Source: DATAVK01 sp036267755
GTDB taxonomy: Bacteria > Actinomycetota > Actinomycetes > JAFAQI01
Direction of reading: 5' to 3'
Assembly: GCA_036267755.1 (NCBI GenBank)
Contig: DATAVK010000085.1
Span: forward strand, 1 to 46,829
DNA length: 46,829 nt
Below the pieces are notes generated by a model that saw nothing but the letters and a program-made list of their open reading frames with translations, did no database searches and had not been told where the DNA came from. Positions within the stretch are counted from its first letter, which is position 1; every line of letters starts with the position of its first letter. Of the stretch, positions 39,811 to 46,829 are shown piece by piece. A program made the translations under genes and the position numbers.

Positions 39811-40824
39811 GTGCCTGCCAACCTCCACCTCGCCCACACGTCGGACGTCCTGCTGACGTGGGCCGTTTTTTGCTACGCGATCGCCATGCTGGGGTACGCC
39901 GCCGAGTTCGCGGCTGGTCGGCGCGCCGAGGCACGCGACGGCAGCCAGGCCGTCGCGGGGAACGGGTCGCCCCGCAGTCGCCAGCTCGGTTACGCCGCCG
40001 TTGCCCTGACCGTCCTCGGCTGGGGTTTTCACCTCTCCTCGGTGGTGACCCGCGGCGTCGCGGTGCACCGCGTGCCGTGGGGCAACATGTACGAGTTCTC
40101 GCTCATGGTGACGTTGGTCGCCGTGACGCTGTACCTCGTCCTGCTGGCCCGGCAGAAGGTCCGCTATCTCGGCGCCTTCGTGATGGCGCCCGTCGTGCTC
40201 TACCTGGGGCTAGCGGGCACCGTGCTCTACGCCGCTCCCGGGCCGCTGGTGCCGGCCCTGAACTCTTACTGGATCAAGATCCATGTCGTGGCGGCGATTC
40301 TCGCCACCGGCTCGTTCCTGGTCTCCGGCGTCGTCACGGTGCTCTACCTGTTCAAGGAGCGATGGGAGCGCGGGCTCCCGCCGTTGCGAGTCGCGCTCCG
40401 GCAGCGGCTGCGATCGCCGATGCACCCGACCCGGGTCAGTCTCGGTCCAGGTACGGCGGCAGCGGTCGAGATGGGGGCCGCTCGCGGTGGCCTGATGCGT
40501 TCGCTGCCCGCGGCCGAGAGCCTGGATCGCCTCGCCTACCGCATCATCACGTTCGCGTTCCCGGTCTGGACGTTCGCGATCATCGCCGGCGCGATCTGGG
40601 CCGAGCAGGCATGGAGCCGCTACTGGGGCTGGGACCCCAAGGAGACCTGGTCGTTCATTACGTGGCTCGGGTATGCGGCGTACCTGCATGCCCGGGCGAC
40701 GGCCGGCTGGCGCGGGCGGCGAGCCGCGACGCTCTCGCTCATCGCCTTCGCGTGCCTACTGGTCGATTACTACGTCGTGAACACCGTGATCACCGGCTTG
40801 CACTCCTACGCCGGGATCTCCTGA
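39811..40824 (+). CDS. ccsB: cytochrome c biogenesis protein CcsB/ResC, heme handling
   Basis: The protein (337 residues) has about eight spans and the WWD-type heme-binding signature WGWDPKETWSFITW near residues 270-285; the region RVPWGNMYEFSLM and conserved histidines are also present. It presents heme to apocytochrome c together with ResB. The GTG at 39811 has GAGGAAGG upstream. Its stop lies inside the 5' arm of a strong hairpin (40819-40848). Confidence 0.94.
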   Translation: MPANLHLAHTSDVLLTWAVFCYAIAMLGYAAEFAAGRRAEARDGSQAVAGNGSPRSRQLGYAAVALTVLGWGFHLSSVVTRGVAVHRVPWGNMYEFSLMVTLVAVTLYLVLLARQKVRYLGAFVMAPVVLYLGLAGTVLYAAPGPLVPALNSYWIKIHVVAAILATGSFLVSGVVTVLYLFKERWERGLPPLRVALRQRLRSPMHPTRVSLGPGTAAAVEMGAARGGLMRSLPAAESLDRLAYRIITFAFPVWTFAIIAGAIWAEQAWSRYWGWDPKETWSFITWLGYAAYLHARATAGWRGRRAATLSLIAFACLLVDYYVVNTVITGLHSYAGIS

Positions 40825-40848
40825 CCGGTCCTGAGCGACCAGTCAGGA
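40819..40848. terminator. hairpin between ccsB and bldC, probable bidirectional terminator
   Basis: TCCTGAC-C-GGTC and GACC-A-GTCAGGA pair in an 11-bp stem with one internal mismatch and a 6-nt loop. It begins at the ccsB stop and lies 10 bp from the bldC stop on the other strand. There is no T-run, as usual in GC-rich actinobacteria. Confidence 0.65.
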
Positions 40849-40857
40849 GGCTGGGCG

Positions 40858-41112
40858 TCAGGCGGTGGCGGCCGGCCGGTCCTCGAGCGCTGCTCGAGGT
40901 GACGGTGGCTGGGTGGACTGCACCGGAACGTTCGAGCCGTCATGGCGCAACAGCTCACGGATCTCGGACTCGCGGAACCGACGATGACCGCCGGGCGTGC
41001 GGATGCTGTTGATACGGCCAGCCGCGGCCCAGCGGGTCACGGTCTTGGGGTCCACGCGGAAGAGGCTTGCTACCTCTCCCGGTGTCAGCAGGCGGTCTCG
41101 CGCCTCCACCAT
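40858..41112 (-). CDS. bldC: BldC-type MerR-family DNA-binding protein
   Basis: This 84-residue protein closely matches Streptomyces BldC in its core: LLTPGEVASLFRVDPKTVTRW, AAGRINSIRTPGGHRRFRESE. It is a MerR-like winged HTH without an effector domain; BldC binds head-to-tail on direct repeats to control development in Streptomyces. The C-terminal 25 residues are Pro/Ala/Ser-rich and not conserved. The ATG at 41112 has the Shine-Dalgarno GGGGGAGGG upstream. On the minus strand a -35 CTGACA and -10 TAATAC are spaced 17 nt. Confidence 0.9.
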   Translation of the reverse strand: MVEARDRLLTPGEVASLFRVDPKTVTRWAAAGRINSIRTPGGHRRFRESEIRELLRHDGSNVPVQSTQPPSPRAALEDRPAATA

Positions 41113-41167
41113 CGGGGCCCTCCCCCTTATTTGGGTTGTCACTGCCTGCGACGTGCAGGTCACGGAA

Positions 41168-41196
41168 GTATTACTTACCCCTTCCTGAACTGTCAG
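41168..41196 (-). promoter_or_regulatory. promoter of bldC
   Basis: On the minus strand CTGACA (41196-41191) and TAATAC (41173-41168) are separated by exactly 17 nt. This is the most canonical sigma-A-like promoter seen in the window and predicts an mRNA leader of about 50 nt. Confidence 0.65.
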
Positions 41197-41233
41197 TCGA
41201 ACTACCCAACTGCCTCCATGAGGGGACACGTCG

Positions 41234-41248
41234 TACCCTCGCCGCATG
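41234..41248 (+). promoter_or_regulatory. -10 element, leaderless start
   Basis: TACCCT at 41234-41239 is followed by 6 nt (CGCCGC) and then the ATG at 41246. The arrangement is nearly the same as at 10403-10417. Confidence 0.62.
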
Positions 41249-41662
41249 AGGCTTCCCGGTGTTCCGTCACGACGAGGGACCCCGCCCGAGCACAGTGCGA
41301 GTAAGGCACTGCTCGCCTACAACGCGTGGCGGCTGTTGCTCCTGGTGGCTTGCCTCGGGATCGGTGATCTCGCCGGGTTGCACGGCTTCCCGTTGATCGT
41401 GGTGGCACTGCTCGTCTCCGGCGTACTGAGCTGGTTCCTGCTCAAGCGGCAGCGCATCAACATGGGGATGGCGGTGGAGTCGCAGGTACAGCGCGGCCGC
41501 AGCAAGCTGGCCGAGCGCACCGCTCGGGAAGACGCGTACGCCGATGCGCTGGCAGCCCAGCAGGCGCAGCAGGCAGCGGGCGCCGAGGCCCCCGGGCACG
41601 CCGAGCAGGAGCCAGCAGTGGCGGAGGTGCCTGTCTCTCCGCCCAGCCGCGACGCTTCGTGA
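41246..41662 (+). CDS. DUF4229 membrane protein
   Basis: The protein has 138 residues. Two hydrophobic spans at about residues 27-45 (YNAWRLLLLVACLGIGDLAG) and 49-67 (PLIVVALLVSGVLSWFLL) form a hairpin in the membrane. They are followed by KRQRINM and a charged, Ala/Gln-rich cytoplasmic tail. This pattern fits DUF4229, an actinobacterial family without assigned function. The start is set by the leaderless promoter; the stop overlaps the start of the response regulator (GTGA). Confidence 0.82.
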   Translation: MRLPGVPSRRGTPPEHSASKALLAYNAWRLLLLVACLGIGDLAGLHGFPLIVVALLVSGVLSWFLLKRQRINMGMAVESQVQRGRSKLAERTAREDAYADALAAQQAQQAAGAEAPGHAEQEPAVAEVPVSPPSRDAS

Positions 41663-42048
41663 CCGCGGCCCGCGATCGCGTCCTCGTGGTGGACGACGCC
41701 GCGAACCTTCGCGACCTGCTCACCATCCTGCTCGAGGCGGAGGACGACTTCCAGGTCGTCGGGACCGCTGCCGACGGTGCCGAGGCGATTGAGGCGGCCG
41801 CCGCCCTCAACCCGGACATCGTGCTGCTGGATCTGCTGATGCCGGTGATGGACGGGCTGCAGGCGCTGCCCCGGATCCGCGAGATCCTGCCCGAGGCGAA
41901 GATCGTCATCTTCTCCGGCTTCGAGGACGCCGCGCTGTCGCCGGAGGCGGGTGACGCGGGTGCGGACGCCTACATCGAGAAAGGCGTCAGCGTGACCCGC
42001 CTGGTCGGGCGGCTGCGCGAGCTGCGAGGTCGACCCGACCCGCTCTGA
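41659..42048 (+). CDS. single-domain response regulator receiver protein
   Basis: This 129-residue protein is a lone CheY-like receiver. Conserved residues are D12-D13, phospho-acceptor D58 in IVLLDLLMPVMDG, S86 in VIFSGF and K108. There is no output domain after residue 125. The cognate kinase is not in the window; the only other receiver here is in CheB. Its GTG overlaps the DUF4229 stop. menG follows after 27 bp, though a functional link is unknown. Confidence 0.9.
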   Translation: MTAARDRVLVVDDAANLRDLLTILLEAEDDFQVVGTAADGAEAIEAAAALNPDIVLLDLLMPVMDGLQALPRIREILPEAKIVIFSGFEDAALSPEAGDAGADAYIEKGVSVTRLVGRLRELRGRPDPL

Positions 42049-42075
42049 CCTCGCCCGCAGCGGGAGGATGGCTTC

Positions 42076-42801
42076 ATGGTGCGCGCCCAGCTCGACCGCA
42101 GCCCCGGCGACGTGGCGCGGATGTTCGATGCCGTTGCCGCCGGCTACGACCGGATGAACGCCGTGATGACGTTCGGTCAGGAACGCCGCTGGCGTGGCGT
42201 CGTCGCCCGGGAGCTGTCACTGCGACCAGGTGACCGGGTGCTGGATCTCGCCGCCGGGACCGGCGCGAGCTCGATCCCGTTCCGCGATGCGGGCGCGGAG
42301 GTCGTGGCCTGCGACTTCTCGCAAGGCATGCTCAGCGTCGGCCACCAGGAGCATCCCGGGCTCGACTTCGTCGCGGGTGACGCGCTTCACCTGCCGTTCC
42401 GCGACGAGGCGTTCGACGCGGTGACGATCTCCTTCGGGCTCCGCAACGTCGCGGACGTCGACGCCGCCCTGCGCGAGCTGGCGCGCGTGACGAGGCCCCG
42501 CGGCCGCTTGGTCATCTTGGAGACCAGCGCGCCGCGTCGCCAGCCGTTGCGTTCCGGGCATCGGCTGTACGTCGAGCAGTTGCTCCCACGCCTCGCCGGC
42601 CTGCTGTCCAGCGATGCCGAGGCCTACTCCTACCTGGCCGAGTCCGTCGGTGCGTGGCCCGCGCCCGACGCCCTGGCCGGCCGGGTGGCCGACGCCGGCT
42701 GGGCGGTCGTCCGCTGGCGCCAGCTGATGCTCGGCGCCGTCGCGCTCCACTCTGCTACCAAGCAAGCACAGCCGGACGCTACTAAGCCGGCGGCGGACTA
42801 G
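42076..42801 (+). CDS. menG: demethylmenaquinone methyltransferase MenG (UbiE family)
   Basis: This protein of 241 residues performs the last methylation in menaquinone synthesis. Diagnostic segments are VARMFDAVAAGYDRMNAVMTFGQERRWR, the SAM motif VLDLAAGTGASSIPF, and the UbiE-type region FDAVTISFGLRNVADVDAALRELARV. The ATG at 42076 has GGGAGG upstream. The next gene, MenJ-like, would act on the same quinone, and complex I genes that reduce it follow. Confidence 0.92.
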   Translation: MVRAQLDRSPGDVARMFDAVAAGYDRMNAVMTFGQERRWRGVVARELSLRPGDRVLDLAAGTGASSIPFRDAGAEVVACDFSQGMLSVGHQEHPGLDFVAGDALHLPFRDEAFDAVTISFGLRNVADVDAALRELARVTRPRGRLVILETSAPRRQPLRSGHRLYVEQLLPRLAGLLSSDAEAYSYLAESVGAWPAPDALAGRVADAGWAVVRWRQLMLGAVALHSATKQAQPDATKPAAD

Positions 42802-42835
42802 TGGGGCGGACTCGCGGGCACGGCACCGGCGGGCC

Positions 42836-42841
42836 TAGACT
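42836..42841 (+). promoter_or_regulatory. -10 element of the menJ-like gene
   Basis: TAGACT lies 47 nt upstream of the ATG at 42883. The same hexamer occurs upstream of nuoA at 44173-44178. The Rex/Crp-like site begins 14 bp downstream of this -10, so it would lie at or just after the transcription start. Confidence 0.5.
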
Positions 42842-42854
42842 TCCAATCCGGCGC

Positions 42855-42872
42855 ATGTGAAAGCGTTCACGA
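42855..42872. promoter_or_regulatory. Rex- or Crp-type operator upstream of the menJ-like gene
   Basis: ATGTGAAAGCGTTCACGA matches the Rex consensus TTGTGAA-n4-TTCACAA at 12 of 14 defined bases. It is also a good Crp-like palindrome (TGTGA-n6-TCAC). It lies 10 bp before the start codon and downstream of the -10, where a bound repressor would block transcription. Confidence 0.6.
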
Positions 42873-42882
42873 GCAGGGGATC

Positions 42883-44151
42883 ATGACGACGCAGCCGATC
42901 GAGTACGACGCCGACGTGGTCATCGTCGGCGCCGGTCCGGGTGGATCGACCGCGGCGTACCACCTGGCCCAGGCTGGGCTCGACGTCATCATCTGCGAGA
43001 AGTCTGAGTTCCCGCGCGAGAAGGTCTGTGGTGATGGCCTGACCCCCCGGGCCGTGAAGCAGCTGATCGCCATGGGCATCGACACCAGCGCCTCCAACGG
43101 CTGGATCCGTAACCACGGGCTGCGCATCCTCGGCGGCGGCATGCGGATCGAGATGCCGTGGCCGGATCTCGCCAGCTACCCGTCGTACGGCCTGGTCAGA
43201 CCGCGACAGGACTTCGACGAGGTCCTCGCCCGGACGGCGCAGAAGGCAGGGGCGCAGCTGCACGAGCTGACGCCCGTGACCGGCCCGTTGCGTGACGAGC
43301 GCACCGGCCGAGTGATCGGTGTGGAGACCAAGGACGGCGCGACGTACACCGCGCCGGTCACGCTGGTTGCCGACGGGAACAGCTCGCGGCTGTCGCTGCA
43401 GCTCGACCGGCAACGCCGCGAGGACCGGCCGATGGGGGTCGCCTATCGCCGGTACTTCACCAGCCCCCGCCACGACGACGACTGGTTGGAGTCGTGGCTC
43501 GAGCTCTGGGACGGCAAGCCCGGCGAAAGCCGGCTGCTGCCGGGCTATGGCTGGATCTTCGGGGTTGGCGACGGTACGTCGAACGTCGGGCTCGGGATCC
43601 TCAACACCTCTGACGCGTTCGGCCGGACCGACTACCGCCACATGCTCGACCGCTGGCTCGCGTCGCTGCCCGAGGAGTGGGGCTTCGTCGAGGCGAACGC
43701 CACCGGCCCGACCCGCGGGTCCGCGCTGCCGATGGGCTTCAACCGGGTCCCCCACTACGCGGACGGCGCGCTGCTGGTCGGTGATGCCGGTGGCATGGTC
43801 AACCCGATGAACGGCGAGGGGATCGCCTACGCCATGGAGTCCGGCCGGCTCGCCGCCGAGCTCGTGGCCCAGGCGCTGGCCGAGCCCACCGCGGTACGTC
43901 GGGAACGGGTGCTCGAGAGCTACCCGACCGTGCTGCAGGAGACCTACGGCGGCTACTTCACGCTCGGCCGGGTCTTCGTCAAGGCGATCGGTCATCCGAG
44001 TGTCATGAAACTGCTCACCCGCCACGGGCTGCCGCACCCGACCCTGATGAAGTTCTGCCTGAAGCTGCTGGCCAACCTCGCGGAGCCCCAGGGCGGCGAT
44101 GCGATGGACCGGATCGTCAGCGGGCTCAACCGGATGACACCAGCCGCCTGA
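42883..44151 (+). CDS. geranylgeranyl reductase family FAD oxidoreductase, MenJ-like
   Basis: This 422-residue protein has an N-terminal FAD-binding Rossmann motif (VVIVGAGPGGSTAAYHL), the CGDGLTPRA segment typical of geranylgeranyl reductases, VADGNSSRL and the FAD-contact region LVGDAGGMVNPMNGEGI. In mycobacteria the related MenJ saturates one isoprene unit of menaquinone. The position between menG and nuo supports that role, but plain archaeal-type lipid reductase activity cannot be excluded. A Rex/Crp-like operator sits directly upstream. Confidence 0.9.
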   Translation: MTTQPIEYDADVVIVGAGPGGSTAAYHLAQAGLDVIICEKSEFPREKVCGDGLTPRAVKQLIAMGIDTSASNGWIRNHGLRILGGGMRIEMPWPDLASYPSYGLVRPRQDFDEVLARTAQKAGAQLHELTPVTGPLRDERTGRVIGVETKDGATYTAPVTLVADGNSSRLSLQLDRQRREDRPMGVAYRRYFTSPRHDDDWLESWLELWDGKPGESRLLPGYGWIFGVGDGTSNVGLGILNTSDAFGRTDYRHMLDRWLASLPEEWGFVEANATGPTRGSALPMGFNRVPHYADGALLVGDAGGMVNPMNGEGIAYAMESGRLAAELVAQALAEPTAVRRERVLESYPTVLQETYGGYFTLGRVFVKAIGHPSVMKLLTRHGLPHPTLMKFCLKLLANLAEPQGGDAMDRIVSGLNRMTPAA

Positions 44152-44172
44152 TCCCGACCAAACGAGGACACC

Positions 44173-44178
44173 TAGACT
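44173..44178 (+). promoter_or_regulatory. internal -10 element upstream of nuoA
   Basis: TAGACT lies 40 nt before the nuoA GTG. AAAGGAGAAG at 44203-44212 is a strong Shine-Dalgarno. This suggests that nuo can be transcribed apart from the menJ-like gene. Confidence 0.4.
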
Positions 44179-44217
44179 GCAGAACTGCTTGACCGGCAAG
44201 CGAAAGGAGAAGACGAC

Positions 44218-44568
44218 GTGGTCCCGATCCTGGTGCTAGCGCTCCTCGGTGGTGGGTTTGCCGTCTTCTCGATCGTGGCTGGCTCGCTGGCCGGGCCCAA
44301 GCGCTACAACCGTGCCAAGCAGGAGGCCTACGAGTGCGGCATCGAGCCGTCGCCGCAGGCGTTCCGCGGCCACCGATTCCCGGTGAAGTACTACCTGACA
44401 GCGATGCTGTTCATCGTCTTCGACATCGAGATCATCTTCTTGTACCCGTGGGCCGTCGCCTTCAACAACCTCGGCATCTTCGGCCTGGTGGAGATGATCA
44501 CGTTCATCGCGACCGTGTTCGTCGTGTACGCCTACGTCTGGCGTCGCGGCGGGCTCGAGTGGGACTGA
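44218..44568 (+). CDS. nuoA: NADH-quinone oxidoreductase subunit A
   Basis: This protein of 116 residues is a small membrane subunit of respiratory complex I with three spans. The loop KRYNRAKQEAYECGIEPS contains the conserved Glu-Cys-Gly, and FPVKYYLTAMLFIVFDIEIIFLYPWAV is the second-span signature with conserved acidic residues. The GTG start has a good GGAG ribosome site. nuoB starts 4 bp after its stop. Confidence 0.96.
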   Translation: MVPILVLALLGGGFAVFSIVAGSLAGPKRYNRAKQEAYECGIEPSPQAFRGHRFPVKYYLTAMLFIVFDIEIIFLYPWAVAFNNLGIFGLVEMITFIATVFVVYAYVWRRGGLEWD

Positions 44569-44572
44569 CCTG

Positions 44573-45193
44573 ATGGGTATCGAGGAGAAGATCCCGGAAG
44601 GGATCATCCTGACCACGGTCGCCAAGATCCTCAACACGGCACGCAAGAACTCGGTCTGGCCGGCGCAGTTCGGCCTGGCGTGCTGTGCCATCGAGATGAT
44701 GGCGGTTGGCGGCCCGCGTTTCGACATCGCGCGCTTCGGCATGGAGCGGTTCAGCGCCTCGCCCCGGCAGGCCGACCTCATGATCGTGGCCGGCCGGGTT
44801 TCCCAGAAGATGGCGCCGGTGCTCCGCCAGATCTACGACCAGATGCCGGAGCCGAAGTGGGTCCTGGCGATGGGTGTGTGTGCCAGCAGCGGCGGCATGT
44901 TCAACAACTACGCGATCGTGCAGGGCGTCGACCACGTCGTACCCGTTGACATGTATCTGCCGGGCTGCCCGCCCCGCCCGGAGATGCTGCTCGACGCGAT
45001 CCTGAAGATCCACGAGAAGGTCAAGCACGGCCCGATCAACGGCCAGCCCGGCCAGACCTCGATCGGCAACTCGCCGTACCCGAAGCCGATCGAGCGCGAC
45101 ACCCGGATCTCCAAGGGACTGCCGGTCGATGTCGAGATCGGGTTGCCGACCGCGCCGCTGCCGGGTGACGTGCCGGCCGGGAGTCAACCGTGA
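44573..45193 (+). CDS. nuoB: NADH-quinone oxidoreductase subunit B
   Basis: The protein (206 residues) carries the N2 4Fe-4S cluster near the quinone site. Ligands are the tandem cysteines C37-C38 in GLACCAIEMM, C103 in GVCASSGG and C132 in PGCPPRPE. The C-terminal tail of about 40 residues beyond the core is Pro-rich. The stop overlaps the nuoC GTG start. Confidence 0.97.
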   Translation: MGIEEKIPEGIILTTVAKILNTARKNSVWPAQFGLACCAIEMMAVGGPRFDIARFGMERFSASPRQADLMIVAGRVSQKMAPVLRQIYDQMPEPKWVLAMGVCASSGGMFNNYAIVQGVDHVVPVDMYLPGCPPRPEMLLDAILKIHEKVKHGPINGQPGQTSIGNSPYPKPIERDTRISKGLPVDVEIGLPTAPLPGDVPAGSQP

Positions 45194-45870
45194 CCGAGCC
45201 GACCGACCCGGCACCGACCCCGGAGCACGAAGGCCACCGCCGGGACATGTTCGGAGCCTCCGGCTTCGGGGACACCTCCGGCTTCGGTGGCCTAGTGGTC
45301 CGCGAGCCGCAGCTGTCGTCGACGCCGCGACCGTACGGCCAGTGGTTCGACGAGGCCACCGACCGGCTGGCCCGCGCCTACCCCGGGTTCTCGGACGCCA
45401 TCGAGCGTGTCGTCGTCCACCGCGGCGAGCTCACGCTGTTCGTCCGGCGCGAAGCGCTGCTCGAGGTCTGCAGCACGCTGCGGGACGATCCGGAGCTGCG
45501 GTTCGAGATGTGTGCCAGCCTCTCCGGCGCCGACTACCCGGCCGATCCGTCGGGGCGGCGGCTGCACGCGGTCTACCACCTGCTGTCGATGACCTACCGC
45601 CGCCGGATCCGGCTCGAGGTATCGGTCACCGTCGAGGACCCGCACATCCCGAGTCTCACCGAGATCTACCCGACCACGAACTGGCATGAGCGCGAGACCT
45701 GGGACTTCTTCGGGATCGTCTTCGACGGCCACCCCGGGCTGACCCGGATCGAGATGCCCGACGACTGGCCCGGCCACCCGCAGCGCAAGGACTATCCGCT
45801 TGGTGGCGTACCCGTCGAGTACAAGGGCGCCGAGATACCGCCGCCGGACGAGCGGAGGTCGTACGCGTAG
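45190..45870 (+). CDS. nuoC: NADH-quinone oxidoreductase subunit C
   Basis: This 226-residue peripheral-arm subunit contains the 30-kDa complex I signature around VTVEDPHIPSLTEIYPTTNWHERETWDFFGIVFDGHPGL (split here in two parts: EIYPTTNWHERE and WDFFGIVFDGH). It ends with the conserved DWPGHPQRKDYPLGG. The first 55 residues (DMFGASGFGDTSGFGGL) are Gly-rich and typical of actinobacterial NuoC. The stop shares one base with the nuoD GTG. Confidence 0.96.
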   Translation: MTEPTDPAPTPEHEGHRRDMFGASGFGDTSGFGGLVVREPQLSSTPRPYGQWFDEATDRLARAYPGFSDAIERVVVHRGELTLFVRREALLEVCSTLRDDPELRFEMCASLSGADYPADPSGRRLHAVYHLLSMTYRRRIRLEVSVTVEDPHIPSLTEIYPTTNWHERETWDFFGIVFDGHPGLTRIEMPDDWPGHPQRKDYPLGGVPVEYKGAEIPPPDERRSYA

Positions 45871-46829
45871 TGAGCACCACGGACAGCACCGGGACGACCT
45901 ACACCAGCGGGTACGCCGAAGAAGACCCCTACGGCGGCTCCTCGCCGGAAACCGAGGGCCGAGTGTTCACCGTCGGCGGCGGTGATTGGGACGACGTGGT
46001 CGACGCGATCGACCCGCTCGAGAGCGAGCGCATCGTCGTCAACATGGGGCCGCAGCACCCATCCACGCACGGCGTGCTCCGACTGGTGCTCGAGCTCGAC
46101 GGCGAGAGCGTGGTCCGCACCCGTCCGGTGATCGGCTACCTGCACACCGGCATCGAGAAGAACATCGAGTACCGCAACTGGACCCAGGCGGTTACCTTCA
46201 TCACCCGGGCCGACTACCTGGCGCCGCTGTTCAACGAGGCGACGTACTGCCTGGGCGTCGAGCGGCTGCTGGACGTCGAGGACCAGATCCCGGAGCGGGT
46301 GCGAACACTGCGCGTGCTGGTGCTCGAGCTGCAGCGCATCTCCTCGCACCTCGTCTGGCTCGGCACCGGCGGCCTGGAGCTCGGCGCGATCACGATGATG
46401 TTGTTCGCGTTCCGGGAGCGCGAGCAGATCTCGTCGATCCTCGAGATGATCACCGGGCTGCGGATGAACCACGCCTACATCCGTCCCGGCGGCGTCGCCC
46501 AGGACATTCCGCCGGGCGCCGTCGACGCCATCCGCGAGTTTGTGCCCGAGATGCACAAGCGGGTCGACGAGTACGAGACCCTGCTGTCGGCCAACCCGAT
46601 CTGGGTCGCGCGGACCAAGGACGTCGGCTTTCTCGACACTGAGACCTGCATGCAGCTCGGGGTCACCGGGCCACTGCTGCGGGCCTCGGGGCTGGCATGG
46701 GACCTCCGCAAGGAGATGCCGTACCTCGACTACGAGACCTACGACTTCGACGTCGTCACCGAGACCGCGGGTGATTGCTACGCGCGTTACAAGGTCCGGG
46801 TCAACGAGATCCGGGAGTCGCTGCGCATC
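45870..46829 (+). CDS. nuoD: NADH-quinone oxidoreductase subunit D, 5' part
   Basis: The first 320 codons of the 49-kDa quinone-site subunit are present; the gene runs past the window end. After an acidic N-terminal extension of about 50 residues, the core begins at VVNMGPQHPSTHGVLRL (quinone-site His and neighbours), followed by IGYLHTGIEKN, RADYLAP and RISSHLVWLG. The GTG at 45870 overlaps the last base of the nuoC stop. No frameshift is seen. Confidence 0.95.
   Translation, partial: MSTTDSTGTTYTSGYAEEDPYGGSSPETEGRVFTVGGGDWDDVVDAIDPLESERIVVNMGPQHPSTHGVLRLVLELDGESVVRTRPVIGYLHTGIEKNIEYRNWTQAVTFITRADYLAPLFNEATYCLGVERLLDVEDQIPERVRTLRVLVLELQRISSHLVWLGTGGLELGAITMMLFAFREREQISSILEMITGLRMNHAYIRPGGVAQDIPPGAVDAIREFVPEMHKRVDEYETLLSANPIWVARTKDVGFLDTETCMQLGVTGPLLRASGLAWDLRKEMPYLDYETYDFDVVTETAGDCYARYKVRVNEIRESLRI

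Overview
The window is about 47 kb of very high-GC DNA with tightly packed genes, many 1-8 bp start/stop overlaps, frequent GTG starts and one TTG start. The gene content points to an actinobacterium: ClpC, DisA-RadA, the ribosomal mini-protein bS22, a Rex-HemA-HemC-CobA/HemD-HemB cluster, BldC- and BldN-like regulators, MenG, a MenJ-like reductase and the start of a nuo operon. I cannot name the genus. No tRNA, rRNA, CRISPR array, insertion sequence or prophage gene was seen. No gene-free stretch exceeds 300 bp; the longest, about 250 bp at 3100-3348, holds palindromes and a promoter.

Layout. 1-3099: 3' part of clpC, converging on mutY and a glycerophosphodiesterase gene. 3100-7027: intergenic palindromes, an unknown secreted or anchored protein, then cheB-cheR-cheW overlapping end to start, with no cheA here. 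7018-10365 (minus): disA, radA and a Cys-rich conserved protein. 10415-12981: a TIM-barrel isomerase, a methyltransferase and a DJ-1/PfpI protein that lies between two copies of a 68-69 bp repeat. 13035-15966: CapA-like protein (minus), proline dehydrogenase and ProC. 15971-18186: AcuC-type deacetylase, a phosphatase-annotated family protein and a thiamine-binding protein (minus). 18358-21638: small HTH protein, bS22, SAM hydrolase, epimerase and acyltransferase. 21770-24637 (minus): HAD phosphatase, DUF5667 membrane protein and a BldN-like ECF sigma factor. 24822-27768: acyl-CoA synthetase, a glutaredoxin-like protein and a DUF349 protein. 27898-33404: rex-hemA-hemC-cobA/hemD-hemB. 33411-40824: serine hydrolase (minus), then hemL, a histidine phosphatase and the cytochrome c maturation set resA-ccdA-resB-ccsB. 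40858-46829: bldC (minus), DUF4229 protein, a lone receiver, menG, a menJ-like gene and nuoA-B-C-D (cut by the window end).

How the genes fit together. The right half is a respiratory neighbourhood: a redox sensor (Rex), heme synthesis, cytochrome c maturation, menaquinone maturation and complex I. A near-consensus Rex operator overlaps the rex promoter. A second Rex- or Crp-like site lies just upstream of the menJ-like gene that precedes nuo. The middle carries developmental-type regulators known from Streptomyces (bldN/rsbN-like and bldC).

Most genes are ordinary core genes. The least explained signals are non-coding: a modular palindromic repeat present at 3241-3288 and 21704-21751 in opposite orientation; the direct repeats around the DJ-1 gene; and a stereotyped leaderless promoter (TAnnnT, then 6-7 nt, then the start codon) in front of at least seven genes. 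I see no single locus that I would call a new system with confidence.
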